64,000 nucleotides of DNA from Gangjinia marincola. Its GTDB lineage: Bacteria > Bacteroidota > Bacteroidia > Flavobacteriales > Flavobacteriaceae. A program made the translations under genes and the position numbers. The notes beneath the pieces were generated by a model, which was given only the letters and a program-made list of their open reading frames with translations, searched no databases and was not told the DNA's origin. Below are positions 45,219-53,720 of this stretch, one piece after another (position 1 is the stretch's first letter; every line of letters starts with the position of its first letter). The stretch spans positions 124,001-188,000 of the forward strand of contig NZ_BAAAFG010000013.1 of assembly GCF_039523415.1 (NCBI RefSeq). Direction: 5' to 3'.

Positions 45219-45909
45219 GTATACTTCTATAAATTACTGGTTCTAAACCAGATTTGTAGGTAATATTTTGATCAAAGAACTCCTTAGCGATCGGATGATA
45301 ATTCAACGCTAATGATACCGGAAGGTGAGCCAGAATTTCTACATCAGTTTCAGAATTAGAGGGATCAATCCAGTTTTTAGCGTCTTCTGCACTCATGATG
45401 TGGGGCATGTGGTCACCAATATGTTGGATGCGTTTCATTTCAGGGGTGAGGGGACTTGTCAAAAACGAGGCGGTAATAAATCCATCTTCTAAGACGTTAT
45501 ATACACCGGCCATGCCAAACGCTTCTTGATTTTTTGCTGTAACGTAATAGGGATAAAGTTCTCCATCAAATAATCTTGAACAAAAAATCCCATTTGCGAT
45601 AATGATGCAACGTCTTGTCTCCAGCATATTACAGCACCAAACGGTTTTTTTAAGTTGGTTATAATTAATATTTAGGGTATTGAAATTATCCTGGAATATT
45701 TGCCATTCTCCAGTATAACCTTCAGGTAAAACCCCCCAAATGGCAAATTGAATAGAGCTAGGTTTCTGCATGGTAATTACTGGGATGGAACTCTCTTTAA
45801 GCCCATTAATAACGTGTTGCGTTTCGTATAGCTTTGGAAAATCGAAGGTGCTATCAAAATTTCGTTCAATCTCCTTCATTCCAGCTGTATTTGACAATCT
45901 ATAATACAT
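45208..45909 (-). CDS. Degenerate SRAP/YedK-like protein (SOS response-associated peptidase family)
   Basis: A protein of 233 aa. The fold matches the SRAP family: FAIWGVLPEGYTGEW, a TLNINYNQL block for the NAR(S/A)E segment, RRCIIIANGIF for the RR..PADGF(Y)EW segment and HMPHIMSAEDAKNWID for the (R)MPVIL..ED..WL segment. But the catalytic Cys2 of the family (MCGR) is replaced: the protein starts MYYRL. The Glu of GFYEW is also lost. So it cannot form the usual thiazolidine cross-link to abasic DNA. It converges with the AraC gene. A decayed or re-purposed family member is likely. Confidence 0.75.
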   Translation of the reverse strand: MYYRLSNTAGMKEIERNFDSTFDFPKLYETQHVINGLKESSIPVITMQKPSSIQFAIWGVLPEGYTGEWQIFQDNFNTLNINYNQLKKTVWCCNMLETRRCIIIANGIFCSRLFDGELYPYYVTAKNQEAFGMAGVYNVLEDGFITASFLTSPLTPEMKRIQHIGDHMPHIMSAEDAKNWIDPSNSETDVEILAHLPVSLALNYHPIAKEFFDQNITYKSGLEPVIYRSIPKA

Positions 45910-46022
45910 ACCTTACAATTTTACTCAAAGTTCGTTTATAAGTTGTTTGTTTTCAGTTCTTAAAAAATTATTTAAGGACTCATTTAAATAAAACTGGTGC
46001 TTTTATAGGATTTTGCCCGTAT

Positions 46023-46033
46023 GTGTTAACCTA
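46023..46033. promoter_or_regulatory. Shared upstream element GTGTTAACCTA (copy 2)
   Basis: Identical to the copy at 44104-44114 and, like it, ends 79 bases before the ATG of its AraC gene. It lies 37 bases before the promoter box at 46071. Confidence 0.5.
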
Positions 46034-46070
46034 ATACTCTAAAATAGCCGCTGCAAGTAGTAGTTCTGGT

Positions 46071-46078
46071 TAACTTTG
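46071..46078 (+). promoter_or_regulatory. Bacteroidota -7 promoter box TAACTTTG
   Basis: It matches TAnnTTTG exactly and lies 33 bases before ATG 46112. It shows that a start at TTG 46076 is unlikely. Confidence 0.6.
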
Positions 46079-46111
46079 ACTAACGCAAATAATGCGTATG
46101 AGGACATTATT

Positions 46112-47144
46112 ATGGATAAAATCAAGGAAATTACCATAGGAGTATTACGCTCTTTAAGTCAATATCTTCCGGGAGAAATTCTTCAGGAAAATGGAATTGA
46201 CATTTTAAAGCTTGATGTGTCTATCGGGAAGGGAACAGTGAGATGCGTATGTTTTGATAGGGGGCTGGTTGCCATTGAATTTGACGTTCGTTTAAAAAAA
46301 GACAGAACCATCTGCTTTGATGCATCGCAAAACGATATGATTCATTTCTTTTACTGTTTAGAAGGAAATTGTTTTCATCAGTTTGAAGGCCACAATCGTA
46401 TAACTAAGCTTGAGCAGATGCAGACGGCTGTTGTTTCTAGTGGTAAGGATATGCTAAGTAAACTTGTTGTGCGTAAAGGACATCCATTAATATTTAACGC
46501 GATATACATTAACAAGGATATTTACCTCAAAAAATTTCATCAAAATCAAGGCCAGACTGATGTTCGTCTCAAAGAATTACTAAGATCATTTGAGTCTAAG
46601 AGAGGATATTTTTACACGGGTAGTTACAACATCACTATTGGTGAGTTGGTCAAGAAATTAGAAGAAGCCAAATATGCGAGTAGTTTATCTGCCTTACTAC
46701 ATTTTGAAGGAATTTGCCATCTTATTTTGGCTAAGCAAATTGAACAATTTAATGCACAGGAAGATGAAATGGAGTTACCTACCACCTTGCTGAAAAGAGA
46801 AATAAAATCGATTGAAAAGGTGTGTGATTTAATTAATGAATATCCTGAGCAACAGCATACCATTAAGAGTCTTTGTTACGAATCTACGCTATCTATCTCC
46901 CGCTAAATTACAGGCAGGATTCAAGTTCTTGCATAATAGAACTGTTGCTGATTATGTTCGTAATGTAAGACTAGATAAGGCCGAAGAATTGATGCGGACT
47001 ACAGACTTAAACATATCTGAAATCGTATATAGTGTAGGCCTCACCAGCCGGAGTTATTTTTGTAAAATTTTTAAGCAAAAATATAAATGCAGTCCTAAGC
47101 AATATCATATGAAATTACAAAAAGCAAATATTTCCTTACCTTAA
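46112..47144 (+). pseudogene. AraC family regulator, paralogue 3, frameshifted by a 4-bp tandem duplication
   Basis: The frame from ATG 46112 encodes the same N-terminal region as the other two paralogues (KGTVRCVCFDRGLVAIEFD) and stops at 46906, just inside the first helix-turn-helix. The remaining AraC domain continues in another frame to 47144 (AKLQAGFKFLHNRT, then VGLTSRSYFCKIFKQKY). The break is a duplicated TATC (46890-46897). Removing one copy restores ESTLSPAKLQAGFK, matching ESGLNAKKLQAGFK of paralogue 2, and a full protein of about 342 aa. It is either a fresh pseudogene or a slippage-controlled regulator. Confidence 0.85.
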
Positions 47145-47279
47145 AGATGACTGGCTGTAATTATTTAACATATTTTTTAATTTTAAATAATAAATGAGCT
47201 ACATTTTGATCGTATAACGCGCATAATTAGCAAGATTATATTAGATATTTGTATTGGTCATTATTTATAGTTAGTGAAG

Positions 47280-47320
47280 AATTTGTTTACTTCCTGTTCT
47301 TTGAGCAGGAAGTGCAAATT
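47280..47320. promoter_or_regulatory. Strong hairpin in the leader of the DUF2945 gene
   Basis: The stem ACTTCCTGTTC (47289-47299) / GAGCAGGAAGT (47303-47313) has an 11-bp pairing with one G-U and a TTT loop. AATTTG / CAAATT extend it. It ends 17 bases before the start codon and would hold back ribosomes or protect the RNA. No T run follows, so it is not a terminator of the preceding gene. Confidence 0.6.
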
Positions 47321-47337
47321 CTAAAAATTTAAACGCA

Positions 47338-47550
47338 ATGATAGGTAAGGGAACGGTTGTACAGTGGAAGACTGACGATCAAACAGGAACAGGAGAAGTG
47401 AAAAAAACTTTTCATTCACGCTTAGCGAAGAGTACTCTCGCAGACCCTTTAGATTTAAAATCTAAGAATCAACGTTTGTTGTATATAAAACAACATGACG
47501 GTCATTTTATCTTTAAGTCTGAAGTTGATGTCGTTAAACGAAATTCTTGA
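47338..47550 (+). CDS. DUF2945 (Tudor-like) small protein
   Basis: A protein of 70 aa. The pattern GKGTVVQWKTDDQTGTGEVKK, then LLYIKQHDGHFIFKSEVDVV, is that of the DUF2945/hypervirulence-associated Tudor family. The protein is one small barrel without catalytic residues. A strong hairpin precedes it and a terminator follows, so it is monocistronic. The role is unknown; family members are often stress-linked. Confidence 0.8.
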   Translation: MIGKGTVVQWKTDDQTGTGEVKKTFHSRLAKSTLADPLDLKSKNQRLLYIKQHDGHFIFKSEVDVVKRNS

Positions 47551-47586
47551 GGTTTAATAGTAAGTAATTTAGTTAGTTAATAAAAA

Positions 47587-47611
47587 GAGCAATGTAAATT
47601 GCTTTTTTTTT
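47587..47611 (+). terminator. Terminator after the DUF2945 gene
   Basis: The stem AGCAAT-GTAA-ATTGCT is followed by nine T, and an A run precedes the stem, so it may work in both directions. Confidence 0.8.
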
Positions 47612-47926
47612 GCTCAATATTTATCTATAAGACAATATCGTATTTTTCAAGGTTTAAAAAGGTTCAACTTTTCTAGTCCTTCTCATAAAAATGACATCTG
47701 AATAGCATACTTCCCAAACAGATTAAGGTTTCTATAGATTATCTTGTTATCTCACATCATCGTATCAATTGTATCATTTACCTTTAAATGTTGCACGTAG
47801 TTTTTTGTTTTATGTGAAAAAGGTTTAAAATGAGAAAAATCATGTACCTTAAAAGCGATTGATTTGGACTTGACTCTTTCATTGATCTAAATCCAAGTTT
47901 TAATGCTTACTTATACTTTAGCTGAT
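47612..47926. other. Non-coding gap before the RimK gene
   Basis: About 315 AT-rich bases without an ORF of coding character. No exact TAnnTTTG box was found near the RimK start. Nothing else is recognised here. Confidence 0.5.
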
Positions 47927-48802
47927 ATGAAAATTGTTGTGTTATCCCAAAATCCAAACTTATATTCTACAAAACGTCTTATCGAATCAGGGCAAAAGAA
48001 AGGTCACGATATGTTGATCGTTGACCATTCTAAATGTGATTTGGTTATTGAGAGAAAAAAACCGGGCTTGATCTATAAGGGTGAGGAAATTGAAGGAGTG
48101 GATGGTGTTATACCGCGTATAGGCTCATCCATTACCTTTTATGGTACCGCAGTAGTGCGTCAGTTTGAAATGATGAAAGTCTTTTCAGCAGTCGAATCTC
48201 AAGCGCTGGTGCGCTCAAGAGACAAATTAAGGAGTTTACAGATTCTATCCCGGGCGGGCTTGGGATTACCCAAAACGGTATTTAGCAATTATTCTAAAAA
48301 CGTGAGTGCCATTATAGAAAAAGCTGGCGGAGCTCCGGTAGTGATTAAACTTTTAGAAGGAACTCAGGGATTAGGTGTGGTTTTAGCCGATAATCAAAAC
48401 TCTGCAGAATCTATACTAGAAGCATTTAATGGATTGCAAGCACGTGTGATTGTTCAAGAATTCATCAAGGAGGCTAAAGGTGCTGATCTTAGAGCCTTTG
48501 TAGTGGATGGAGTAGTCGTAGGTGCCATGAAGCGACAAGGTAAAGAGGGAGAATTTAGATCAAATTTACATCGTGGGGGTTCTGCTGAAATTATCCAATT
48601 AAGCGACGAAGAAGAAAATGCTGCCCTCAAAGCGGCTAGAGCGATGGGATTGGGAATAGCCGGAGTCGACATTCTGCAGTCAGCTAGAGGGCCTTTGATT
48701 TTAGAAGTAAACTCTTCTCCAGGGTTAGAAGGAATTGAGTCTGCTACCGGAAAAGACATTGCCGGGCAAATTATTAAATATGTTGAACGTAATGCAGAGT
48801 AA
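47927..48802 (+). CDS. rimK: RimK-type ATP-grasp glutamate ligase (stand-alone)
   Basis: A protein of about 291 aa from ATG 47927, which gives the typical start MKIVVLSQNPNLYSTKRLIE; a start 24 bases earlier is possible. Key blocks: PRIGSSITFYG, ATP-binding VIKLLEGTQGLGVVLA, VQEFIKEAKGADLRAFVV and the metal-binding EVNSSPGLEGIE. In other bacteria this enzyme adds glutamates to ribosomal protein S6. It is clearly paralogous to the C-terminal half of the RimB-RimK fusion 9 kb upstream, but lacks the protease domain. Its stop overlaps the start of the desuccinylase-like gene by 11 bases. Confidence 0.9.
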   Translation: MKIVVLSQNPNLYSTKRLIESGQKKGHDMLIVDHSKCDLVIERKKPGLIYKGEEIEGVDGVIPRIGSSITFYGTAVVRQFEMMKVFSAVESQALVRSRDKLRSLQILSRAGLGLPKTVFSNYSKNVSAIIEKAGGAPVVIKLLEGTQGLGVVLADNQNSAESILEAFNGLQARVIVQEFIKEAKGADLRAFVVDGVVVGAMKRQGKEGEFRSNLHRGGSAEIIQLSDEEENAALKAARAMGLGIAGVDILQSARGPLILEVNSSPGLEGIESATGKDIAGQIIKYVERNAE

Positions 48803-49757
48803 TAATATTGAAGTACTAGGTCATGCTATTTCTAATGGCAAAGGTGTCCAGCTAAATTTGGACATCGCAAAATTACATACCAGAACCAAGATACAAGTAC
48901 CTGTTATTGTTGAACGAGCAAAAAAAGACGGACCAACCGTACTCATCACAGCAGGAATCCATGGTAATGAAATCAATGGTGTAGAAATTGTACGTCAACT
49001 CATTGCGAGAAAATGGAATAAGCCAGAAGCTGGTATGGTTATCTGTATTCCTGTGGTCAATGTCTTTGGTTTTTTAAATCAAAAAAGACAATTTCCTGAT
49101 GGAAGAGACCTTAACCGCGTTTTCCCGGGAAGCCCCAGAGGTTCCTTAGCCAGTAGGTTTGCCTTTCATATTATAAAAGAAATCGTTCCTTTGGTCGATT
49201 ACTGCATGGATTTTCATACTGGTGGCGATGGACGATTTAATGTACCTCAAATTCGTGTTGATCAAGAGGATCTTGAGAGTATTGAACTCGCTAAGATATT
49301 TGCTGCTCCATTTATCGTTAAATCAGGACAGCGGGATAAATCTTTTCGGCATGCATTACATAGGTTACATAAAAAAGTGCTTCTCTTTGAAGGGGGTAAA
49401 TCATTAGATATAAATGAATCCGTTACTAAATCAGGTTTAGCAGGTGCGCTACGTGTTATAAAGCATCTGGGAATACGTGATTTTACTAAAGAGTTAGGCA
49501 TGCTGTCTCCAAAGCCCGGAAATTCAGTAATGGTAACTAAATCCAGTTGGATTAGAGCAAAGTATTCTGGGATGTTTCATCCATCAGTCAGCTTAGGCAG
49601 TAGGGTGGAGAAAGGCGATGTTTTAGGAAGTATCTCAGATCCATTTGGATATTTTGAACGTCACATAAAAGCGCGTTTTTCTGGATATGTACTGTGCATA
49701 AATCAATCTCCTATCGTAAATCAGGGCGATGGTATTTTGCACATCACTAAAGACTAA
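48792..49757 (+). CDS. Succinylglutamate desuccinylase/aspartoacylase family protein
   Basis: A protein of about 321 aa (ATG 48792; ATG 48780 is possible). It is a zinc carboxypeptidase fold: metal ligands in AGIHGNEINGVE and MDFHTGG, substrate Arg/Asn block DGRDLNRVFPG, and the C-terminal beta domain GSRVEKGDVLGSISDP. It hydrolyses an N-acyl or gamma-linked amino acid. Overlap with rimK suggests it acts on the same glutamylated target, for example trimming poly-glutamate tails. That role is inference from linkage. Confidence 0.88.
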   Translation: MQSNNIEVLGHAISNGKGVQLNLDIAKLHTRTKIQVPVIVERAKKDGPTVLITAGIHGNEINGVEIVRQLIARKWNKPEAGMVICIPVVNVFGFLNQKRQFPDGRDLNRVFPGSPRGSLASRFAFHIIKEIVPLVDYCMDFHTGGDGRFNVPQIRVDQEDLESIELAKIFAAPFIVKSGQRDKSFRHALHRLHKKVLLFEGGKSLDINESVTKSGLAGALRVIKHLGIRDFTKELGMLSPKPGNSVMVTKSSWIRAKYSGMFHPSVSLGSRVEKGDVLGSISDPFGYFERHIKARFSGYVLCINQSPIVNQGDGILHITKD

Positions 49758-49812
49758 CCTACACGCATTATACGATGCACTCCCAAACATCCAAATTTTA
49801 CAACTTTGGCAC

Positions 49813-50328
49813 ATGATCAGCAAAACGCTTATACTATTAGGAAGTTCAAATAGTAAGGGAGAAACAAAGCAATTAGTAAATTATATGAGCAACAAAGCTC
49901 AAATCCCTATTATTGATCTCAAGAAAAAGTATATTGTAGAGTTTGACTACGAGTTTAGAAATCAGGATGATGATTTTAAATCTCTACTTGAAGAAATTGT
50001 CACCACATATGATACCCTAATTTTTGCCACCCCGGTTTATTGGTATACGATGAGCGCCCGAATGAAATTGTTTTTTGATCGATTATCAGATGGTTTAAAG
50101 CTACATAAGGATATTGGTAGAAAATTACGGGGAATGAATATGGCAGTGCTTAGTTGTGGGTATGATAAAGTTTTAAAAGATGGATTTCATATGCCGTTTA
50201 AAGAGACCGCGAAATATTTGGGCATGAATTATTCGGGAGATGTTCATGGTTGGTTAGAGAACGGCATATTAACAGATGAGATTAAAGAGCGATTGGATAA
50301 TTTTATTGAGGTGTTAGATGTTCGTTAG
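49813..50328 (+). CDS. NAD(P)H-dependent FMN oxidoreductase (flavodoxin fold)
   Basis: A protein of about 171 aa from ATG 49813. A flavin-binding loop (LLGSSNSKGETKQLVNYM) opens the protein, and ATPVYWYTMSARMKLFFDRL is the typical FMN-contact and dimer segment of NADPH-dependent FMN reductases. The C-terminal helix is normal. It starts 55 bases after the aspartoacylase-like gene on the same strand and may share its transcript. Electron acceptors are unknown. Confidence 0.88.
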   Translation: MISKTLILLGSSNSKGETKQLVNYMSNKAQIPIIDLKKKYIVEFDYEFRNQDDDFKSLLEEIVTTYDTLIFATPVYWYTMSARMKLFFDRLSDGLKLHKDIGRKLRGMNMAVLSCGYDKVLKDGFHMPFKETAKYLGMNYSGDVHGWLENGILTDEIKERLDNFIEVLDVR

Positions 50329-50637
50329 AAGCAATAAGAATTTTCTAGCGAATTTTTATTTAGAATTAATTTCGCAAGAATCTTAAACAAGTTCAGGATG
50401 ATTAAAATTGCGAAAATCGAAGATTTTAAAATATTCTTTTTCTGGTACTTATCCGTTTCCAACAAAATATTAGCAAATTGAAAAGATAATTCCTCATATC
50501 CTCGTAAGTGGGGAAAAAGTTTGTAAAGTAACTTATATTGCTATAGATAAACTAATACTAATAACCGTAATGATGAATTTTAAAATGCGCATAAGCTGAT
50601 GTGGCAATTACATTAAAATTTCAAAAATGGAATTAGG
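50329..50637. other. Non-coding gap with one intergenic repeat copy
   Basis: This gap of 309 bases holds one copy of the 38-base repeat (50389-50426), which matches 36 of 38 bases at 51650-51687, downstream of the next gene. No ORF of coding character and no exact TAnnTTTG box were found before the hydrolase gene. Confidence 0.6.
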
Positions 50638-51600
50638 ATGAAAAAATTTAGTATAATATTTGGAGTCATTGCTTTACTCATCTTAGGTTACTTTATTCTG
50701 GATAGTATTTTATTTGATGGAATTAAAGCTGAACCAATAGATGATTATGGATTTAAAGCAAATCATTTTAAGAAAGAAAATAGTGCAAGTGCGCCTGCAA
50801 TTATCCTGCTAGGTGGTGGCCAATGGGGAGATTATTGGGGACAAGAATTTGCAAAAAATGGATTTATAGGTTTGTCCCTTCCCTATATGGGACGCGAAGG
50901 ATTGCCAAAACTACCCGAAGAAATTGATCTTGAATATATTGAGAACGCTATTAATTGGCTGCAAGAACAACCTGAAGTCAATGCTACAAAAATAGCAGTT
51001 ATGGGTGCTTCAAGAAATGCGGAGTTGGCTCTTCTAATTGCTTCTACTTTTCCTCAAATGATTAGCGGAGTGATTGCGTATGCTCCTAGTTCAGTAGCTT
51101 GGTCAAATACAGTGTTACCTTATAATTCTGATGAAGTAAAACCAAGCTGGATGTACAAAGGCGTAGCTATTCCCTACGTTCCTATGGAGAAAATTAGCGC
51201 AAACGAAACGGGTGAAATTAAAATGCTTGAGTACTGGAAAAAAGGCTTATCAAAAATGGAAGAGGTAAGCAGAGCTGCTATTAAAGTGGAACAAATTAAT
51301 GGACCGATTCTATTATTTTCTGGAAAAGATGATCGTGTTTGGCCTTCGGCCGAAATGGCTGATAGCATAGAGAAGAGGTTAAATGAACATAATTTTAAGT
51401 ATTCAATTCAAAATATACAGTATGATAGTGTGGGTCATTCGATTTCTGGTAATCCCGAAGATAAATCGCGGGTAGAAAGAAGAACCATTAAAATAGACGG
51501 TAAGGACTACCAATATACTACAGGAGGAAATGCTGACAGTGAATTTAAAGCGAAACAAGATGCCAAAAACAAGGTGTTCGCATTCTTAAATAAGCTGTGA
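50638..51600 (+). CDS. Alpha/beta hydrolase of the acyl-CoA thioesterase / BAAT C-terminal type
   Basis: A protein of 320 aa with an N-terminal membrane anchor or signal (residues about 4-24). The nucleophile elbow reads MGASRNAEL, where the usual Gly after the nucleophile region is Asn-Ala. The catalytic Asp is in FSGKDDRVWPS and the His in GHSISG. The length and the blocks FSLPYMGREGLP and AYAPSSVAW match the BAAT C-terminal family, which handles acyl thioesters. The natural substrate is unknown. The gene is bracketed by copies of an intergenic repeat and is AT-rich like those repeats, so it may be a recent arrival. Confidence 0.8.
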   Translation: MKKFSIIFGVIALLILGYFILDSILFDGIKAEPIDDYGFKANHFKKENSASAPAIILLGGGQWGDYWGQEFAKNGFIGLSLPYMGREGLPKLPEEIDLEYIENAINWLQEQPEVNATKIAVMGASRNAELALLIASTFPQMISGVIAYAPSSVAWSNTVLPYNSDEVKPSWMYKGVAIPYVPMEKISANETGEIKMLEYWKKGLSKMEEVSRAAIKVEQINGPILLFSGKDDRVWPSAEMADSIEKRLNEHNFKYSIQNIQYDSVGHSISGNPEDKSRVERRTIKIDGKDYQYTTGGNADSEFKAKQDAKNKVFAFLNKL

Positions 51601-51625
51601 AATGAAAATTGATAAATTATTATAC

Positions 51626-52157
51626 TTGAAAATGCCTGGACCCTGAAACAAGTTCGGGATGATTAAAATTACGAAAATCGAAGATTTAGTATTGAGTTAT
51701 TTAATATATTCTCTTCTTAACTACAAAATGAGCAGCCTAAATTGAGATCCCGAATCTCACATTGTTCGTTCGGGATGAGTAAAACTACTCAAATCAAAGA
51801 TTGAAGATTGAGACATTTAATGTATCCTCTCCTTATTACAGAAAGATCAATCACCGACATTGAGATCCCAAAGCTCACGTTGTTCGTTCAGGATGAGTAA
51901 AACTACGCAAATCAAAGATTAAAAATTCTCCAATCAAAATGATGTAAGATTATTATAGAATATAGAGTCTATCTCAAGATGCCGATTCTCAAATTGTTTG
52001 TTTAGGATGAGTAAAACTACGCAAATCAAAGATTTGAGATTAAGTTATGTATTGGACGCGCTACGTATTACAGAATAATCGATTACCTATAGTGAGATCC
52101 CGAATCTCACCTTGTTCGTTCGGGATAAGCAATTTTACGAAAAGCGAAGATTTTCTA
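51626..52157. repeat. Degenerate array of five units of about 117 bp
   Basis: Units begin near 51626, 51742, 51860, 51974 and 52092, with spacings of about 116, 118, 114 and 118 bases. Each contains a 'gatcccgaatctc' element (palindrome GAGAT...ATCTC in units 2 and 5), then 'ttgttcgttcgggatgagt' and 'aaaactacgcaaatcaaag'. The arms ATCCCGAA and TTCGGGAT are the same as in the REP-like element at 16694. Units have drifted; the last one ends against the mnmE stop. There is no ORF of coding character in the 563-base gap. Confidence 0.8.
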
Positions 52158-52163
52158 AATTGC

Positions 52164-53612
52164 TTACTTTCCAATGCAGAAATTAGCGAAAATGTTACCC
52201 AATAAATCATCGGTTGAGATGCTCCCGGTGATTTCTCCTAAATGATAGAGGGCTTGCCGAATATCAATTGCCATTAAATCACCAGATAATCCTGCGTTTA
52301 ATCCTTCCTGTACCTTTGTGATTTCTTCTAATGCTTTTAATAAAGCATCATAGTGGCGCGCATTTGTCACAATAGTTTGATCGTTTTTCAACGCACCAGT
52401 ATTGACAAAATCTAAGAGAAATTCCTGTAAGCGCTCTACACCTTCTCCTGTTTTTGCAGAGATCAATGCCAGTCTAATATTTTTTCTTTGAGAATCAGTA
52501 ATGAGTCGTTCCTGTATTTCTCGTTCAAAAGAGGAGCGATCTTCTGTAGAAACTTGATCAATCTTATTTACTACGATAACCACGGGCTTCTGCGGATACT
52601 TATTTTTAATTTCTTCAATTTCAGTTTGAATCCCTAATAAATTCTCTCCCTTTGAGAGAGACGCCCGCAGGGCAGAGTGGGATGCATCTATCAAATAAAT
52701 CACCACTTGTGCCTGATCGATTTTTTCAAAGGTTTTTTTGATTCCTATATTCTCTACCACATCCTCTGTAGCACGTATACCCGCAGTGTCGATAAATCGA
52801 AAACCCATCCCACCAATGGTGATTTCATCTTCAACGGTATCCCGTGTCGTCCCGGCAATTTCTGAAACAATTGCACGCTCCTCATTTAAGAGTGCATTGA
52901 GCAAGGTGGATTTTCCTACATTGGGCTCTCCCACGATGGCCACGGGAATTCCATTTTTAATCACATTACCAACGGCAAAGGAGTCAATTAAACGTTTTAA
53001 TACAAATGTGATCCGCTTGATCAAGTCATTAAACTGTTCGCGGTTGGCAAACTCTACATCTTCCTCAGCAAAATCTAATTCTAATTCAATGAGCGAAGCA
53101 AAATTGAGGAGTTCTTCACGCAGTTGATTGATTTCAGAAGAGAAGCCTCCACGCATCTGTGACATCGCAATTTGATGCGCAGCTTCATTATCACTGGCAA
53201 TTACATCGGCGACAGCTTCGGCCTGGCTTAGGTCCATTTTGCCGTTTAAAAATGCTCTCAAGGTAAACTCACCCGGTTGTGCTATCCTGCAGCCCTTCCG
53301 CGTAAGCAATTGAATAATTTCCTGCTGAATGTAGGGACTACCATGACATGAAATCTCTATGGTATTCTCCCCGGTATAACTCCGCGGACCGTGAAAAATA
53401 GAAACTAGCGCTTCATCAATAACCCGATGCCCATCTTTGATATGACCTAAATGTAAGGTGTGAGAAGCTTGCTCTTCTAAGGCCTTTTCTCCCTTAGCAT
53501 GAAAAAGTGGTGAAACAATATCAATCGCCTTGCTCCCCGAAACGCGTATCACAGCAATTGCGCCAGCCCCCGGCGGAGTTGCCAACGCAACAATAGTATC
53601 ATCATAAATCAT
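52164..53612 (-). CDS. mnmE: tRNA modification GTPase MnmE
   Basis: A protein of 482 aa. It works with MnmG to modify U34 of certain tRNAs. The N-terminal folate-binding domain, helical domain and inserted GTPase domain are all present. G1 is GEPNVGKST, the G2 Thr is in GTTRDT, G3 is DTAG and G4 NKID. The C-terminal catalytic Cys is in the final CIGK. The start ATG at 53612 gives the usual MIYDDTIVALATPPG. It is a single gene on the minus strand; its downstream side is the repeat array. Confidence 0.97.
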   Translation of the reverse strand: MIYDDTIVALATPPGAGAIAVIRVSGSKAIDIVSPLFHAKGEKALEEQASHTLHLGHIKDGHRVIDEALVSIFHGPRSYTGENTIEISCHGSPYIQQEIIQLLTRKGCRIAQPGEFTLRAFLNGKMDLSQAEAVADVIASDNEAAHQIAMSQMRGGFSSEINQLREELLNFASLIELELDFAEEDVEFANREQFNDLIKRITFVLKRLIDSFAVGNVIKNGIPVAIVGEPNVGKSTLLNALLNEERAIVSEIAGTTRDTVEDEITIGGMGFRFIDTAGIRATEDVVENIGIKKTFEKIDQAQVVIYLIDASHSALRASLSKGENLLGIQTEIEEIKNKYPQKPVVIVVNKIDQVSTEDRSSFEREIQERLITDSQRKNIRLALISAKTGEGVERLQEFLLDFVNTGALKNDQTIVTNARHYDALLKALEEITKVQEGLNAGLSGDLMAIDIRQALYHLGEITGSISTDDLLGNIFANFCIGK

Positions 53613-53720
53613 AAGTTACAAAAGTACACTTTATACACATACTAAGGGTGTATCGAGTGGAGTGTAACATTTTCAAATTGTGTGCGACTAATAAATATAA
53701 CCAAGACTTTTTTAGAAACC

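Noticed and set aside
51626..52157. Possible CRISPR array from regular repeats
   Set aside because: Units are about 117 bp apart, the repeats are long and drifted, the sequences between are themselves repeated, and no cas gene is present.
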